A DNA stretch of 64,000 bases from Amblyomma americanum (taxonomy: Eukaryota; Arthropoda; Arachnida; Ixodida; Ixodidae). The notes below the pieces were generated by a model that worked only from the letters and a program-made list of their open reading frames with translations, did no database searches and was not told where the DNA came from. The DNA is taken from assembly GCF_052857255.1 (NCBI RefSeq), contig NC_135498.1, positions 88,764,257 through 88,828,256 of the forward strand, in the 5' to 3' direction. This document shows, piece after piece, positions 42,985-51,769 of the stretch; positions within the stretch are counted from its first letter, which is position 1; every line of letters starts with the position of its first letter. The position numbers were made by a program, and so were the translations under genes.

Positions 42985-43112
42985 CTACGGTACCTTTCTT
43001 CTTTCACGTTCTCCGTTATCCCTTCGCTTACGGCGCACGGTTCGGGTGTCCACAGAGATATGTGAGACAGTTACTGCGTGATTTCCTTTCCTCAAAAATC
43101 AATTTTCAATTT
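42985..43112 (+). mobile_element. SINE family A 3' half
   Basis: ACCACTACGGTACC, TTTCTTCTTTCACGTTCTCC, GGCGCACGGTTCGGGTGTCC, GAGACAGTTACTGCGTGATT and TCAATTTTCAATTTTTA. Confidence 0.7.
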
Positions 43113-43162
43113 TTATCGCTGCGACGCGTCGCTTAATCGCTGGGCCCCTTGCATATGAACTA

Positions 43163-43165
43163 GCC

Positions 43166-43199
<34 letters not shown>

Positions 43200-43213
43200 G
43201 TATGTACTTTGGA
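43163..43213 (-). ncRNA. U6 snRNA 5'-region fragment (pseudogene)
   Basis: The minus strand reads ACACTAAAATTGGAACGATA followed by CAGAGAAGATTAGCATGGC, the highly conserved U6 segment that contains the ACAGAGA box (intact). It covers roughly U6 nucleotides 8-58, with substitutions near the 5' end (ACATACAC instead of ACATATAC). The 3' half of U6, including the pol III terminator, is missing, so it is not a functional gene. It is fused to a SINE on the opposite strand. Confidence 0.85.
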
Positions 43214-43456
43214 AGACCGCGGCGGCTGCGTTTTTATGGAGGAAAAACGTTAAGGCGCCCGTGTGCTCTGCGATGTCAGTGCACGTTAAAGATCCCCAGG
43301 TGGTCGAAATTATTCCTCCACTACGGCACATCCCTCTTCCTTTCTTCTTTCACTCCCTCCTTTATCCCTTCCCTTACGACGCGGATCAGGTGTCCAATGA
43401 TATATGAGACAGATACTGCGCCATTTCCTTACCCCAAAAATTAATTAATATTACTA
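43168..43456 (+). mobile_element. Chimeric retroposon: antisense U6 plus SINE family A
   Basis: The insertion consists of antisense U6 (43168-43210) joined to a 5'-truncated family-A SINE (GACCGCGGCGGCTGCGTTTT from 43215 to ATTAATTAATATTACTA). It is flanked by the identical 15 bp ATATGAACTAGCCAT at 43153-43167 and 43457-43471. The last bases of the duplication (GCCAT) are also the expected U6 continuation, so a five-base microhomology sits at the junction. Confidence 0.8.
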
Positions 43457-43471
43457 ATATGAACTAGCCAT

Positions 43472-44480
43472 CCATCCATCCTTATTGTCCGTAATTTCTG
43501 ACTGTCGCTCCCACGCACTAGCTTGCAGCTTTTTTTTCCTTTGTGCACTGCCGTCGCGGGTCTCACTGTGATGCCTTCACATGGAAGTGTGGTAGGCAAT
43601 ACCAGTGTCACAAGCGTCTCAGCGCTCCTGCGTGCCTCCAAAAGCTAACTGACTGACCTCGACAACCGAAAGAAGCGACGCCAAAGTGACTACTACCTTC
43701 GTCGCATGTTCCTAAGGTCCTTCGTCAAAAAGGCAACCTAGCTGCAGAGGGCGCAACCACTCGGCTTCATAAAAGGTGATGGAACTTTGCCCAACGACTT
43801 TCCGGGCCTACGTGTGGCGGGGTTTTTTCCGCTACTTCCCAAGCACTACGCGAGACGTGGACCTCTTCAGAGCTCACCGATTTTGAAAGCCTTCCGGCTG
43901 GCCCATCCATATCCGCGTCCACCGAGGATGCGCGCTCGTCAACTGTTGGAGCCTGTGTTTGTGCGTGAATGTGCGTTGAGTCAAGTCGGTGAAAAGCACA
44001 ACGGAGTCTGTGATGCGAGCAGCTTTGGCCCCACCGATCAGCGCGAGGATCTACTGGCCTACTTCCCTCGTTCAAGCTGCTTGCCATCTTAAGGTTGTAG
44101 ATATCTGCCTGACAACACATCTCCGCGGTTGCAGCGAGTGAAATTGTTTTGGGTTGGAGCGAAGAAACTGGTTCAACGGAGGACAACGTTGTCGGTGGTC
44201 TCAACGGCTTCAGGCTCGTCTCGCCGATCATCCACGAAGAGGACTTCGTTAACGCGAACCTGTGTTTGTCAGTACTGATAATTAATGAAGCGTCATCGCT
44301 TAATCTGCGTTCCTCTCTCATATCTGTGCCCCGCCAAAGGCGCTGAGCTGGCCTACTTGCTGCATTGTGCAATGCCAAAATGCGCTGCCATATAGTCACT
44401 GCAGCTACCGCGTTGCGTCGTTAGTTTCGTATCTCCGTGTACCGTGTAATGGCTGTTTTAAGCGTTGCATATTGCAATCA
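43472..44480. other. Unassigned; one 185-codon open frame
   Basis: The minus frame from an ATG at 44324 to 43767 (longest non-repeat open frame here) and overlapping plus frames (43787-44092, 44149-44346) show no recognisable domain. The stretch is GC-richer than average, so open frames may be by chance. No splice sites or 3' end signals were convincing. Confidence 0.2.
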
Positions 44481-44529
44481 CTCAGTTCAGCCCTTGGACG
44501 GGGCCGGGCAGCCACCAAACCACGTGACG

Positions 44530-44856
44530 TGACGTCACGACAGCCGGAGGAAAAGCTGGGCCCCAACTCGCGCGGACGCGCGCGGCCGCTGCCACCAACT
44601 GACTCCCGCTCCTCCCGCTAGGGGCGCTGCGCCGGTGCGTGACGTCACGGAGGAAAAGCTGGGCGGTCGCGCGCGGCCGTAGCCACCACCTGACTCCCGC
44701 TCCTCCCGCCAGGGGCGCTGCGCCGGCGCGTGACGTCACGGAGGAAAAGCTGGGCCCCAACTGGCGCGGTCGCGCGCGGCCGCAGCCACCACCTGATTCC
44801 CGCTCTTCCCGCTAGGGGCGCTGCGCTATGATTGACGTCACGGCATATGTATAAAA
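44530..44856 (+). promoter_or_regulatory. Tandem CRE repeat array ending in a TATA box
   Basis: Perfect TGACGTCA (cAMP-response/ATF) palindromes occur at 44530, 44640, 44731 and 44833. They head three tandem units of about 110, 91 and 102 bp with shared blocks GGAGGAAAAGCTGGGC, GCGCGCGGCC, TGACTCCCGCTCCTCCCG and AGGGGCGCTGCGC. TATAAAA lies at 44850-44856, 10 bp after the last CRE. The arrangement is a strong pol II promoter candidate. It belongs to the target DNA, not to the LINE, because the LINE target duplication (44854-44864) overlaps the TATA box. Confidence 0.6.
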
Positions 44857-45094
44857 GAGCTGCGGCGATGGACGCGGCACTGCTCGGACGTGCGTCCGTT
44901 TGCTCCGTAGAAATCTGCTGCGTATGAAAACTAAGAGCACCATCGATAGAAAATATCGCTGGATTTGGCTCCGGATGTACAAGCCCTGCCTACGGATCTC
45001 ATTATTTCGAAGGTAGGCCGAATTTTTGAGGTTTTACGACCATTTTAAGTTCAACCACGTGTTGAGGCAGAAGGGCAGCCTTTGCTGCCTAGCC

Positions 45095-46675
45095 ATGCAC
45101 GCCGGGTCTTCGCCGGCCCCGGAAGCGGAAGTGGTCGCTATGAGCTTCAACATGGTTACCGTAGATGGACGAACAGCTACGGAAGAAGAATTACGGGAAG
45201 GAAATTGGTTCGTGAGGAAGAAAAAGCGGGATGTGCCAGTGCTGGCCAGCGTCGGCGGTGCAGAGGAGCCCGCGAGGATGAAGGGATACCGGCCGCTACG
45301 CGGCAGAAGACTAGCGGAGAGGTCGGTTGAAAAACTACCGATCAGACTGCCAAGCGAAGCTTTGAAGATAGTGCTGAGACCAAACGGAGGAGTGGGAAGC
45401 ATCCTCCATAAGATTGGAAGCCTGAACTTAGCCTGCGTGATCGCCCAGGCAGCTGGAGTCGACCTGATGGAAGCGGCGAAGGACACGGTTATCCCGAACT
45501 TAAAGCAGCAGTCCATCTTGATCGCTACCACGAATGAAGATAGGGCACGTAAATGCTTGAGGATCAAGGGCCTGGCCACGAGCATTTACTCCGTCGTAGA
45601 CGTCACGGCCTACGAGGTCGCCCCAGATAACTGCGGGAAAGGTGTTATCCATGGGATAGACACCACACGCACCAGTGAACAGCTGAAAGAAATCATCAGA
45701 ATGGATGAACGCAACCCGCCCATCCTGGGGGTGAGAAGATTCGGCAAGGGACAGACCATCATGGTCCTTCTTGGGGACTGGCGAGTTCCCATGCGGATTT
45801 TTGTGTTGGGAATGAGTATGAGGTGCTACTTGTACCGAAAGAAATACGAGGTCTGTTACGAGTGTGGCAAACTGGGACCCAGGGCAGACGTATGCCCAAA
45901 CCCAAATGAGAGGACGTGCCGTGGATGCGGCCAAGAAAACCCAGAGAAAGAGCACGATTGTCATCCTGAATGCCAACTTTGCGGAAAACCACATCTGTTG
46001 GGAGACAACAGGTGCAAGAACATCTATAGGATCCCTTACCTCACGAAGAAAAGGATATGGGAGAAAACAGAAATACAACAACAACAGCACCAAAAAGAAG
46101 AGGAAGCAACTGGCAGCTTTGACAGGAGCCGCCCCAAGTCTAGAACAAGACCAGGCCACAGGGAGAGATCCAACTCGGAGTCCAGGTCGAGTTCGAGGCC
46201 AGGATCCAGGACCGCATCGAGATCCCGGTCCAAATCTGCAACCAGGGACAACGCTGCGGCGGATGCAGAGGTGACCACCACAGGAAGTGGGCAGAGCCTG
46301 GCGGCGACACGGAAAGGTCCTCGGCTGCCGTCCAGGGGCCTGACAAACCCCTGGGGCCAGCAGAATGGAGCAGAAGCCAAACGGGTGAGCTTTGCTAGCA
46401 GCGCCTCCCAGGCTATAAATCAAGAACTAGAGGAGATAAAGAAAGCAAATGCAACACAGAGGGAGCTCATAACATCCATTACTCAGGAAATTAAGGTGCT
46501 TAAAGCTCAGATCTCAAACGGCCAGGCTCTCCAGGATGCCGCGGCGACAGATAAGAGACCAGCAGTGGAGGAAAACACTACGACAGGCCTGGTACAGAGT
46601 CAGCTGATTGCATGGAACAAGACGAGGCCAGACCCCCACCGGCAAAAAGGAAAAGTGGAGAATTGGACCCATTAG
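45095..46675 (+). CDS. LINE ORF1 protein with zinc knuckles and coiled coil
   Basis: First ATG at 45095 (MHAGSSPAPEAEVVAMSFNM; a second at 45140), 526 residues to the stop at 46675. Acidic N-terminus, basic VRKKKRDVPV, a folded RNA-binding-like part (SEALKIVLRPNGGVGSILHK to VLLGDWRVPMRIFVLGM), then knuckles. Knuckle 1 at about residue 254 reads CYECGKLGPRADVC, with Pro where CX2CX4HX4C requires His. CRGCGQENPEKEHDCHPEC and CQLCGKPHLLGDNRC follow. Then an Arg/Ser-rich stretch (SRSSSRPGSRTASRSRSKS) and a coiled coil (INQELEEIKKANATQRELIT). It would coat LINE RNA. The C-terminus after about 46600 appears shifted out of frame. Confidence 0.85.
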   Translation: MHAGSSPAPEAEVVAMSFNMVTVDGRTATEEELREGNWFVRKKKRDVPVLASVGGAEEPARMKGYRPLRGRRLAERSVEKLPIRLPSEALKIVLRPNGGVGSILHKIGSLNLACVIAQAAGVDLMEAAKDTVIPNLKQQSILIATTNEDRARKCLRIKGLATSIYSVVDVTAYEVAPDNCGKGVIHGIDTTRTSEQLKEIIRMDERNPPILGVRRFGKGQTIMVLLGDWRVPMRIFVLGMSMRCYLYRKKYEVCYECGKLGPRADVCPNPNERTCRGCGQENPEKEHDCHPECQLCGKPHLLGDNRCKNIYRIPYLTKKRIWEKTEIQQQQHQKEEEATGSFDRSRPKSRTRPGHRERSNSESRSSSRPGSRTASRSRSKSATRDNAAADAEVTTTGSGQSLAATRKGPRLPSRGLTNPWGQQNGAEAKRVSFASSASQAINQELEEIKKANATQRELITSITQEIKVLKAQISNGQALQDAAATDKRPAVEENTTTGLVQSQLIAWNKTRPDPHRQKGKVENWTH

Positions 46676-46881
46676 AAAAACAAGTCAGAGATCAGGCAAA
46701 CAAAAATAAGGAATACGAGGAATATTTTAAGATTTTTCAGGAACAGATAAAAGACATAACCGAAAAAATGCAAGCATTTTCAGCTGCGCTCAACAGTATC
46801 GGGACAAGCCTCGGGGCCAAAATTGTCCGTATAGAGGAATTTTTAAACGAAGAAAATGGCAGGGAAACCCAATCACAGTAA
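46612..46881 (+). CDS. Small coiled-coil ORF between ORF1 and ORF2 (probable shifted ORF1 C-terminus)
   Basis: 89 codons from ATG 46612 to TAA 46879-46881: basic/Pro start (EARPPPAKRK) then a long heptad-like helix (KQVRDQANKNKEYEEYFKIF, EKMQAFSAALNSIGTSLG, IVRIEEFLNEEN). It overlaps ORF1 by 64 nt and ORF2 by 26 nt, in a different frame from both. In related elements a helical C-terminus of this kind belongs to ORF1, so a one-base indel near 46600 is the simplest reading. A programmed frameshift is the alternative. Confidence 0.55.
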   Translation: MEQDEARPPPAKRKSGELDPLEKQVRDQANKNKEYEEYFKIFQEQIKDITEKMQAFSAALNSIGTSLGAKIVRIEEFLNEENGRETQSQ

Positions 46882-48271
46882 TCCCAAGGAAAGCCCGGAG
46901 CTTAAAGCTCTGTGGCAGTGGAACTGCAGAGGCTTTTCCAGAAAACGAGCGCTACTGCAACAGTACATAACGATGTGCGGTGTCGAACCCATATCCGTGG
47001 CCCTGCAGGAAACATCAAAAACAGGGGCGACAATAGCCGGCTATAAGTTTCACGGGAACGGGAAGACGGACTCCAGGGTGGCAACTTTGGTTAAAAAGAA
47101 TCTGGCCGTCATAAAACATGACATAGAGTCCGAAGGACCAGACTCCGTCTTTGTTGAAATAATCACCGGAAGGAGAGAATCTAACAGCATTTTTTTTCTT
47201 AACGTTTGCAGCAACCCAAGACAGAAATTCAACTTAGAAGCCACCTTTAAGGAGGCAATCAAAATCGCAGGCAGATGTCCCTTAGTTATTATGGGTGATT
47301 TCAACGCGGCCCATCCGGAGTGGGGCTACAAGCAGGCAAATTCCAAGGGTCGGCAGTTGCTAGAATGCATTCAAGACCTAGGAATCACACTGCATAACGA
47401 TCCCTGCACGCCAACGAGAGAAGGATCAGGAGGAAAGGTGGATACTTCTCCGGACCTCACCCTCAGCAGAAACATTACTAAGGCAACCTGGGCCACCACA
47501 GGGCAGAACCTAGGTAGCAACCACATCATCATATCCCTCACTTTAGGAAAGGGCATCGCGGTGAGAAAATATAAGAAGCCAACCATCACAGAGTGGGATA
47601 CATTTAGGGCCATAAGAGAAGCAGAACACATGGGCAGCATAACCGACATATGCGAGTGGACCACCCTGCTGAAAAAACACGTAGAGGACACTACAGTTGA
47701 GGTAGAGGACAAGGACGCCCCACAAAACGTGGACAGCAGGCTTCTCAGTCTTTTTCGGCAGAAAACGACCCTCCAGGAAAGGAAAAAGAAAAATAAGAAC
47801 GACAGGCGGATAACGAGGAACCTAAGCAAACTCAACAGGGAAATACAACACCATGCCTTTCAGGTATGCGAGCAAAATTGGCTAAGCGCTTGCGACCAGA
47901 TGGAAAAGGGAATGAGTCTGACAAAGACGTGGAATATAATCAGACACTTATTGGACCCAGATAAAATCAAATCAGAGGCAAGAGTTAGACAAACGAAAGT
48001 CAGGCACAGTTTCAACGGCACAGATGAACAACTATGCGAGCGTCTCGCAGAAGTATATATCAACCAGGAACCGGCTGGGCCTCTACCAGAATATGGTGGT
48101 GAGGACAACCCGGAGCTGGATGCATCAACCACGGAAGCGGAGGTGCGTGCTGCGTTATGCAATCTAAAAACTAAGTCGGCACCCGGCTCAGATGGCATTG
48201 GCAACAAGGTACTTAAAAACCTTGATGATGTATCCGTCACCAACCTCACGGCCTACATTGGGAAAGTATAG
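46856..48271 (+). pseudogene. LINE ORF2, endonuclease part, ending at an in-frame TAG
   Basis: Starts at ATG 46856 inside the coiled-coil ORF. APE endonuclease motifs: LWQWNCRGFSRKRALLQQYI, SVALQETSKTG (metal Glu), VATLVKKNLAVIKHD, LVIMGDFNAAHPEWGY (about 47285), SPDLTLSRN and NLGSNHIIISL (about 47512), where the catalytic Ser-Asp-His is Ser-Asn-His, a one-base GAC to AAC change expected to abolish nicking. The linker to the reverse transcriptase follows (APGSDGIGNKVLKNL). TAG at 48269-48271 ends the frame, which resumes in the same phase (NIPKAWNQAEVVFIPKPGKP). Confidence 0.88.
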
Positions 48272-49705
48272 GAAACTCAAAATATTCCCAAAGCCTGGAA
48301 TCAGGCAGAAGTAGTATTTATACCAAAACCGGGGAAACCCGAGGAACTCAATAGTTTGCGACCAATCTCACTTACATCCTGTGTAGGAAAGGTAATGGAG
48401 CATGTAGTGCTCAACAGACTTTCCAGGCATATGGAGGACAATAACAAATGGCCACACGAGATGGTTGGCTTCAGACCAGGGTTAAGCACTCAGGATATAA
48501 TGCTAAGACTAGAGAAGGATATAATCAGGAACCGTTCACATGAGTTGAAAGTTATATTAGGCCTAGACCTAAGTAAGGCATTCGATAATGTTAGACATGA
48601 AGCTATACTTAGAGGCATACAGGAAGCAAACCTGGGCCTAAGAACATACAAGTACATAAAGGACTTTCTCGCAAACAGAGAAGCGATACTGAGGTTTCAG
48701 GATGAAAAGTCGAAACCAATTAAGATGGGGGGGTCCGGCACGCCACAAGGGGCAGTACTATCCCCATTTCTTTTCAATATAGCAATGAGAGGACTCCCAC
48801 CCCTGCTCAACAAAATTAGCAACCTCAAATTCAGCTTGTACGCCGATGATATAAATCTTTGGATCAGCGAACCTGGTACGTTCGAAGCCAGAGATAAGCT
48901 ACAACAGGCTGCGGACATCATTGTTAAATATGCCAAAGAGAGAGGGCTGGCCTGCTCTCCTCAAAAATCAGATGTTCCAGTGTACGCCAAAGGAATATAC
49001 GGACCTAAGCCAGACATCAACATCATAGTTGAGGGCCGCAAGGTTCCCAGAGTTGAGGAAATCAGAATCCTTGGTTTCTTCATCAATTCCAAAGGCAAGA
49101 ACGCTAGCACAATAAAGAAACTAGAACAGTATACAGATAACATAGCAGGGTTAATTAGAAGAATAGCTACCAAAGGAAGGGGGTTGAAGGAGCGGAACCT
49201 GCTCAGGCTCACGCAGGCTTTCATCACAAGCAGGATCTGCTACGCCACCCCCTTCATGGAACTTAACAAAGGGGAGGTAGACAGACGGAATATAATCATT
49301 AGGAAAAGTGTAAAAAGAGCCCTAAGTTTACCTGTAAATACATCCACTGAAGAACTAGAAAAAATGGGGGTTCATAACACATGGGTGGAGCTTAAGGAAG
49401 CAGTTAGAATTTCACAGCTTGAACGACTTAGCAAAACCCGGACAGGCAGGAAAATTATGGGATGGGTGGGGGTACAGCCTGACAGCAAAATAGAAGGCAA
49501 GGTAGATATACCTCTCGACATCAGGTCCAAAATAAAAATTCCTCCCATACCGAAAAACATGCACCCTGAGTTCAACAAAGATAGACGAAAACATAGGGCC
49601 AAGGCTATGGCAAAAAAGTTGAGAGAGCTGCCTGCTGAGGAGGTAGCATACGTAGACGCTGCTGGGGGTCTGGAGGGGGCGGCAACCGGTCTACACAAAT
49701 CTTAA
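48272..49705 (+). pseudogene. LINE ORF2, reverse transcriptase part
   Basis: Same frame as the preceding part. IPKPGKPEELNSLRPISLTS, CVGKVMEHVVLNRL, MVGFRPGLSTQDIMLRLEKD, motif A VILGLDLSKAFDNVRHEAI (Asp intact), GSGTPQGAVLSPFLFNIAM, motif C KFSLYADDINLWIS (about 48835, Y-A-D-D intact) and thumb ILGFFINSKGKNASTIKKLE. Then FITSRICYATPFMELNKGEV, connection to RNase H, ending VAYVDAAGGLEGAATG and a stop at 49703-49705. The YVDAA Asp is the first RNase H residue; almost all of the rest of that domain is missing. Reverse transcriptase residues look intact, unlike in the minus LINE. Confidence 0.88.
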
Positions 49706-50099
49706 GGATGCCCCAATCACGTACAAGGAAATTACGGATGGTTACAAATTAGGAAGAAGAATATACCCTCCTCCAGACGTATCACTTACTCACAAAGAGG
49801 CGTATATCTAGAGGAGGATCCAAGCAGGGGTATACATATCGCCAGTCAAAATTGCTAAGAACCCAGGTGACGAAAAATGTATCGACTGTGGGGACAGGGG
49901 TACACTAAACAACATTACTTGAGAACGTCTTAGCTCACCAGGGGCTAAGGAAGAAATAAATAGTTTTGAAGCCTGGGAGGCACTGCTGCGGAGCGAGGAC
50001 CCCAACGCGCAGCGCAAAGCCACCCGCATGGCGGCTGAGGCCGTGAAGCATCAGCTACACCGTCCTCAGCCGACGGCCTCTTCTCCTAATCGGGCTTAG
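49706..50099 (+). pseudogene. LINE ORF2 C-terminal remnant after RNase H deletion
   Basis: Frames give PITYKEITDGYKLGRRIYPP, DVSLTHKEAYI, a stop, RIQAGVYISPVKIAKNPGDE, CIDCGDRGTLNNIT (zinc-type CX2C), FEAWEALLRSEDPNAQRKAT and RMAAEAVKHQLHRPQ to a TAG at 50097-50099. This is the conserved tail that follows RNase H in I-type tick LINEs, so the gap in between is an internal deletion. Confidence 0.75.
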
Positions 50100-50187
50100 G
50101 CTTCGGCCGAGCCTGAGAGGGGGTAGGGAGACCACCATCTGCCGGAAATAAAGTTTTTCTGAACTGAACTGAACTGAAAGAGCTGCG

Positions 50188-50480
50188 CTCCTTCGCCGGG
50201 ACAGTCTTATACCCCTGTCACACGGGCATTTCGAGGGCCCTCGAACCGATAGTCTATCGACTCAAAGGCGATCGAGCGCTACTACACGGGCAGTTTCAAT
50301 GGCGATCGAGTCAATAGCCTATCGAGTAAACGGAGCAGCACGGAACTCCATCGAGATATGCAACGCATTCTTGGCTTAACCAAGCTAAGCCTGGCCATTT
50401 TTTAGACGCGCGCTCAAATGCGAAGCTCTGGCTGTTGCCCTTGGTTCCTTGCGGACAGTGAGGTGAGCTTTCGCCTACGG
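50188..50480. repeat. Sub-repeated CGATCGAG sequence, family unknown
   Basis: Continues the pre-insertion locus after the LINE. Contains two related blocks, TCACACGGGCATTTCGAGGG ... CTATCGACTC and TACACGGGCAGTTTC ... GCGATCGAGT ... CTATCGAGTA. Probably a dispersed foldback-type repeat. No coding potential. Confidence 0.4.
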
Positions 50481-50489
50481 TGTTAAATA

Positions 50490-51240
50490 GCGTTAGGCAC
50501 CCCATCAACTCCGCCGTGGTGGCTGTGCAGTCGCAGCCAGCAACACGCAACCTTCCTGGCTCCTCCACCACGGCGGAGTTTATGGGGATCCTGCTCGGGC
50601 TGGGCCTGCTGCTCACCCTCGGCCCTCCGCCGCCAAGGAGTGCTCTTCTGTGTGACTCCCGCGCGGTCCTGAGCCGCCTGTAATCTAACGGCCGCGGTAC
50701 CCCACTAGTGCGGGAAATTCGCTCGCGCATCGAGCGCCTCGCGCAGAGAGGATGTGCCGTGCGTGTAGGTGGGTGCCTGGTGACTGCGGCATCGCCCGTA
50801 ACGAAGCTGACTACCTCGCGATCGCTGCACATCAACTACCTGCCAGCGATCTACCCCTTGCGCTGGAGGACGTGCGTGCGGCCATCCACGACCATCTCCG
50901 AAAGCAGCACCCCGACCCACGCATCGCAAGAGGTGAGCGCATAGACAGTATCACCGGCTGTCGCGCACTTACACGGTCGGAACGTGTAATGATCCTCCGC
51001 GCCCACATTGGCTGCGCGTGGCTTGTGTAAATAGTTTGTATATAATTCTCCCCCTATCCTCTCTTCCTGTCCCCTCACCTCTTTCATTTCATTTCTCCAT
51101 TCTGCCTGCTCTCCTTTATTTCCGCTGCCCCAGCTCAGGTGCTTCAGTAACGATGGCAGATGCCGGGGCTAGCAAAAATCTTTTCCTTCCTTTTTACTAT
51201 TATTTTGATAAAAATCCACTACCACCACCACCATTTGCAC
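50490..51240 (+). pseudogene. LINE RNase H fragment and 3' end (plus), with inverted 5' tip
   Basis: From about 50565 the plus strand gives TTAEFMGILLGLGLLLTLGP, ALLCDSRAVLSRL (RNase H Asp) then a stop, GRGTPLVREIRSRIERLAQR and, in a second frame, WVPGDCGIARNEADYLAIAA (His replaced by Asp, last Asp kept). The post-domain tail ALEDVRAAIHDHLRKQHPDP and RSERVMILRAHIGCAW follows. A GATAAAAATCCACTACCACC tail is at 51207-51228. This is a different LINE family from the two full-length elements. The first 23 bp are mirrored at 50500-50522 in inverted orientation. Confidence 0.7.
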
Positions 51241-51458
51241 GCGGTCCTATTTGCCTCTTTCGTACTCCCACTGCATTCCGCAGCGTCAGAACGTTGACTA
51301 TGCACTCATCGTAGCTTTGGTTGAGCTGCGAGGAACTACTGAGAAATACGGCGCAGTGAAAGTGCTGAGCGAAAAAGAATGTGTATGAAAGCCCTGAGGA
51401 TTCATGAGCAGCCGAATCGCCGGTTGTACTGCATTACTTTCGAGACGCATTCGAAGTT
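51241..51458. other. No recognisable feature
   Basis: Short unassigned interval between the LINE tail and the SINE. Confidence 0.5.
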
Positions 51459-51706
51459 TCATAATAATAATTGGTTTTTGGGGAAAAGAAATGGCGCAGT
51501 ATCTGTCTCATATATCGTTGAACACCTGAACCGCGCCGTAAGGGAAGGGATAAGGAAGGAAGTGAAAGAATAAAGGAAGAAGGAGGTGCCGTAGTGGAGG
51601 GCTCCGGAATAATTTCGACCACCTGGGGATCTTTAACGTGCACTGACATCACACAGCACATGGGCGCCTTAGCGTTTTTCCTCCATAAAAACGCAGCCGC
51701 CGCCAA
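51459..51706 (-). mobile_element. SINE family A (minus), lacking the tRNA head
   Basis: ATAATAATAATTGGTTTTTG tail, GAAATGGCGCAGTATCTGTC, body to TTTTTCCTCCATAAAAACGC and AGCCGCCGCC. A separate tail fragment follows at 51718-51768 (AAGGAAAGGAAATGGCGCAG). Confidence 0.9.
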
Positions 51707-51769
51707 AAGCTGTGGAAAAAAATAATTTTTAAGGAAAGGAAATGGCGCAGCAATTGTCTCGCGTGTCGG

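Larger units (their letters stand above)
44865..50176 (+). mobile_element. Near-complete I-superfamily LINE (plus), 5.31 kb, inactive
   Basis: Bounded by the identical 11 bp AAAGAGCTGCG at 44854-44864 and 50177-50187. 5' UTR ~230 bp, ORF1 (45095-46675), an out-of-frame ORF1 continuation (46612-46881), ORF2 (46856-49705 with one in-frame stop), a residual C-terminus to 50099, AATAAA at 50147-50152 and a (CTGAA)n tail (50157-50176). Same architecture as the minus LINE at 27-33 kb but a different family and clearly less mutated. Most of the RNase H domain is deleted. Confidence 0.92.

Noticed and set aside
26560..43460. (ATT)n, (TAG)n and (ATA)n tracts as independent microsatellites
   Set aside because: They sit exactly at SINE or LINE 3' ends and are retroposon tails.
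43767..44399. 210-codon minus-strand open frame
   Set aside because: No recognisable domain, overlapping open frames on the other strand and GC-rich composition; listed only as an unassigned stretch.
44530..44856. CRE tandem units as LINE 5' monomers, as in mouse LINE-1
   Set aside because: The LINE's exact 11-bp target duplication lies downstream of the units, so they are target DNA; still listed as something to test.
45500..46423. 307-codon minus-strand open frame
   Set aside because: Antisense shadow of LINE ORF1; the plus frame carries zinc knuckles and fits the element layout.
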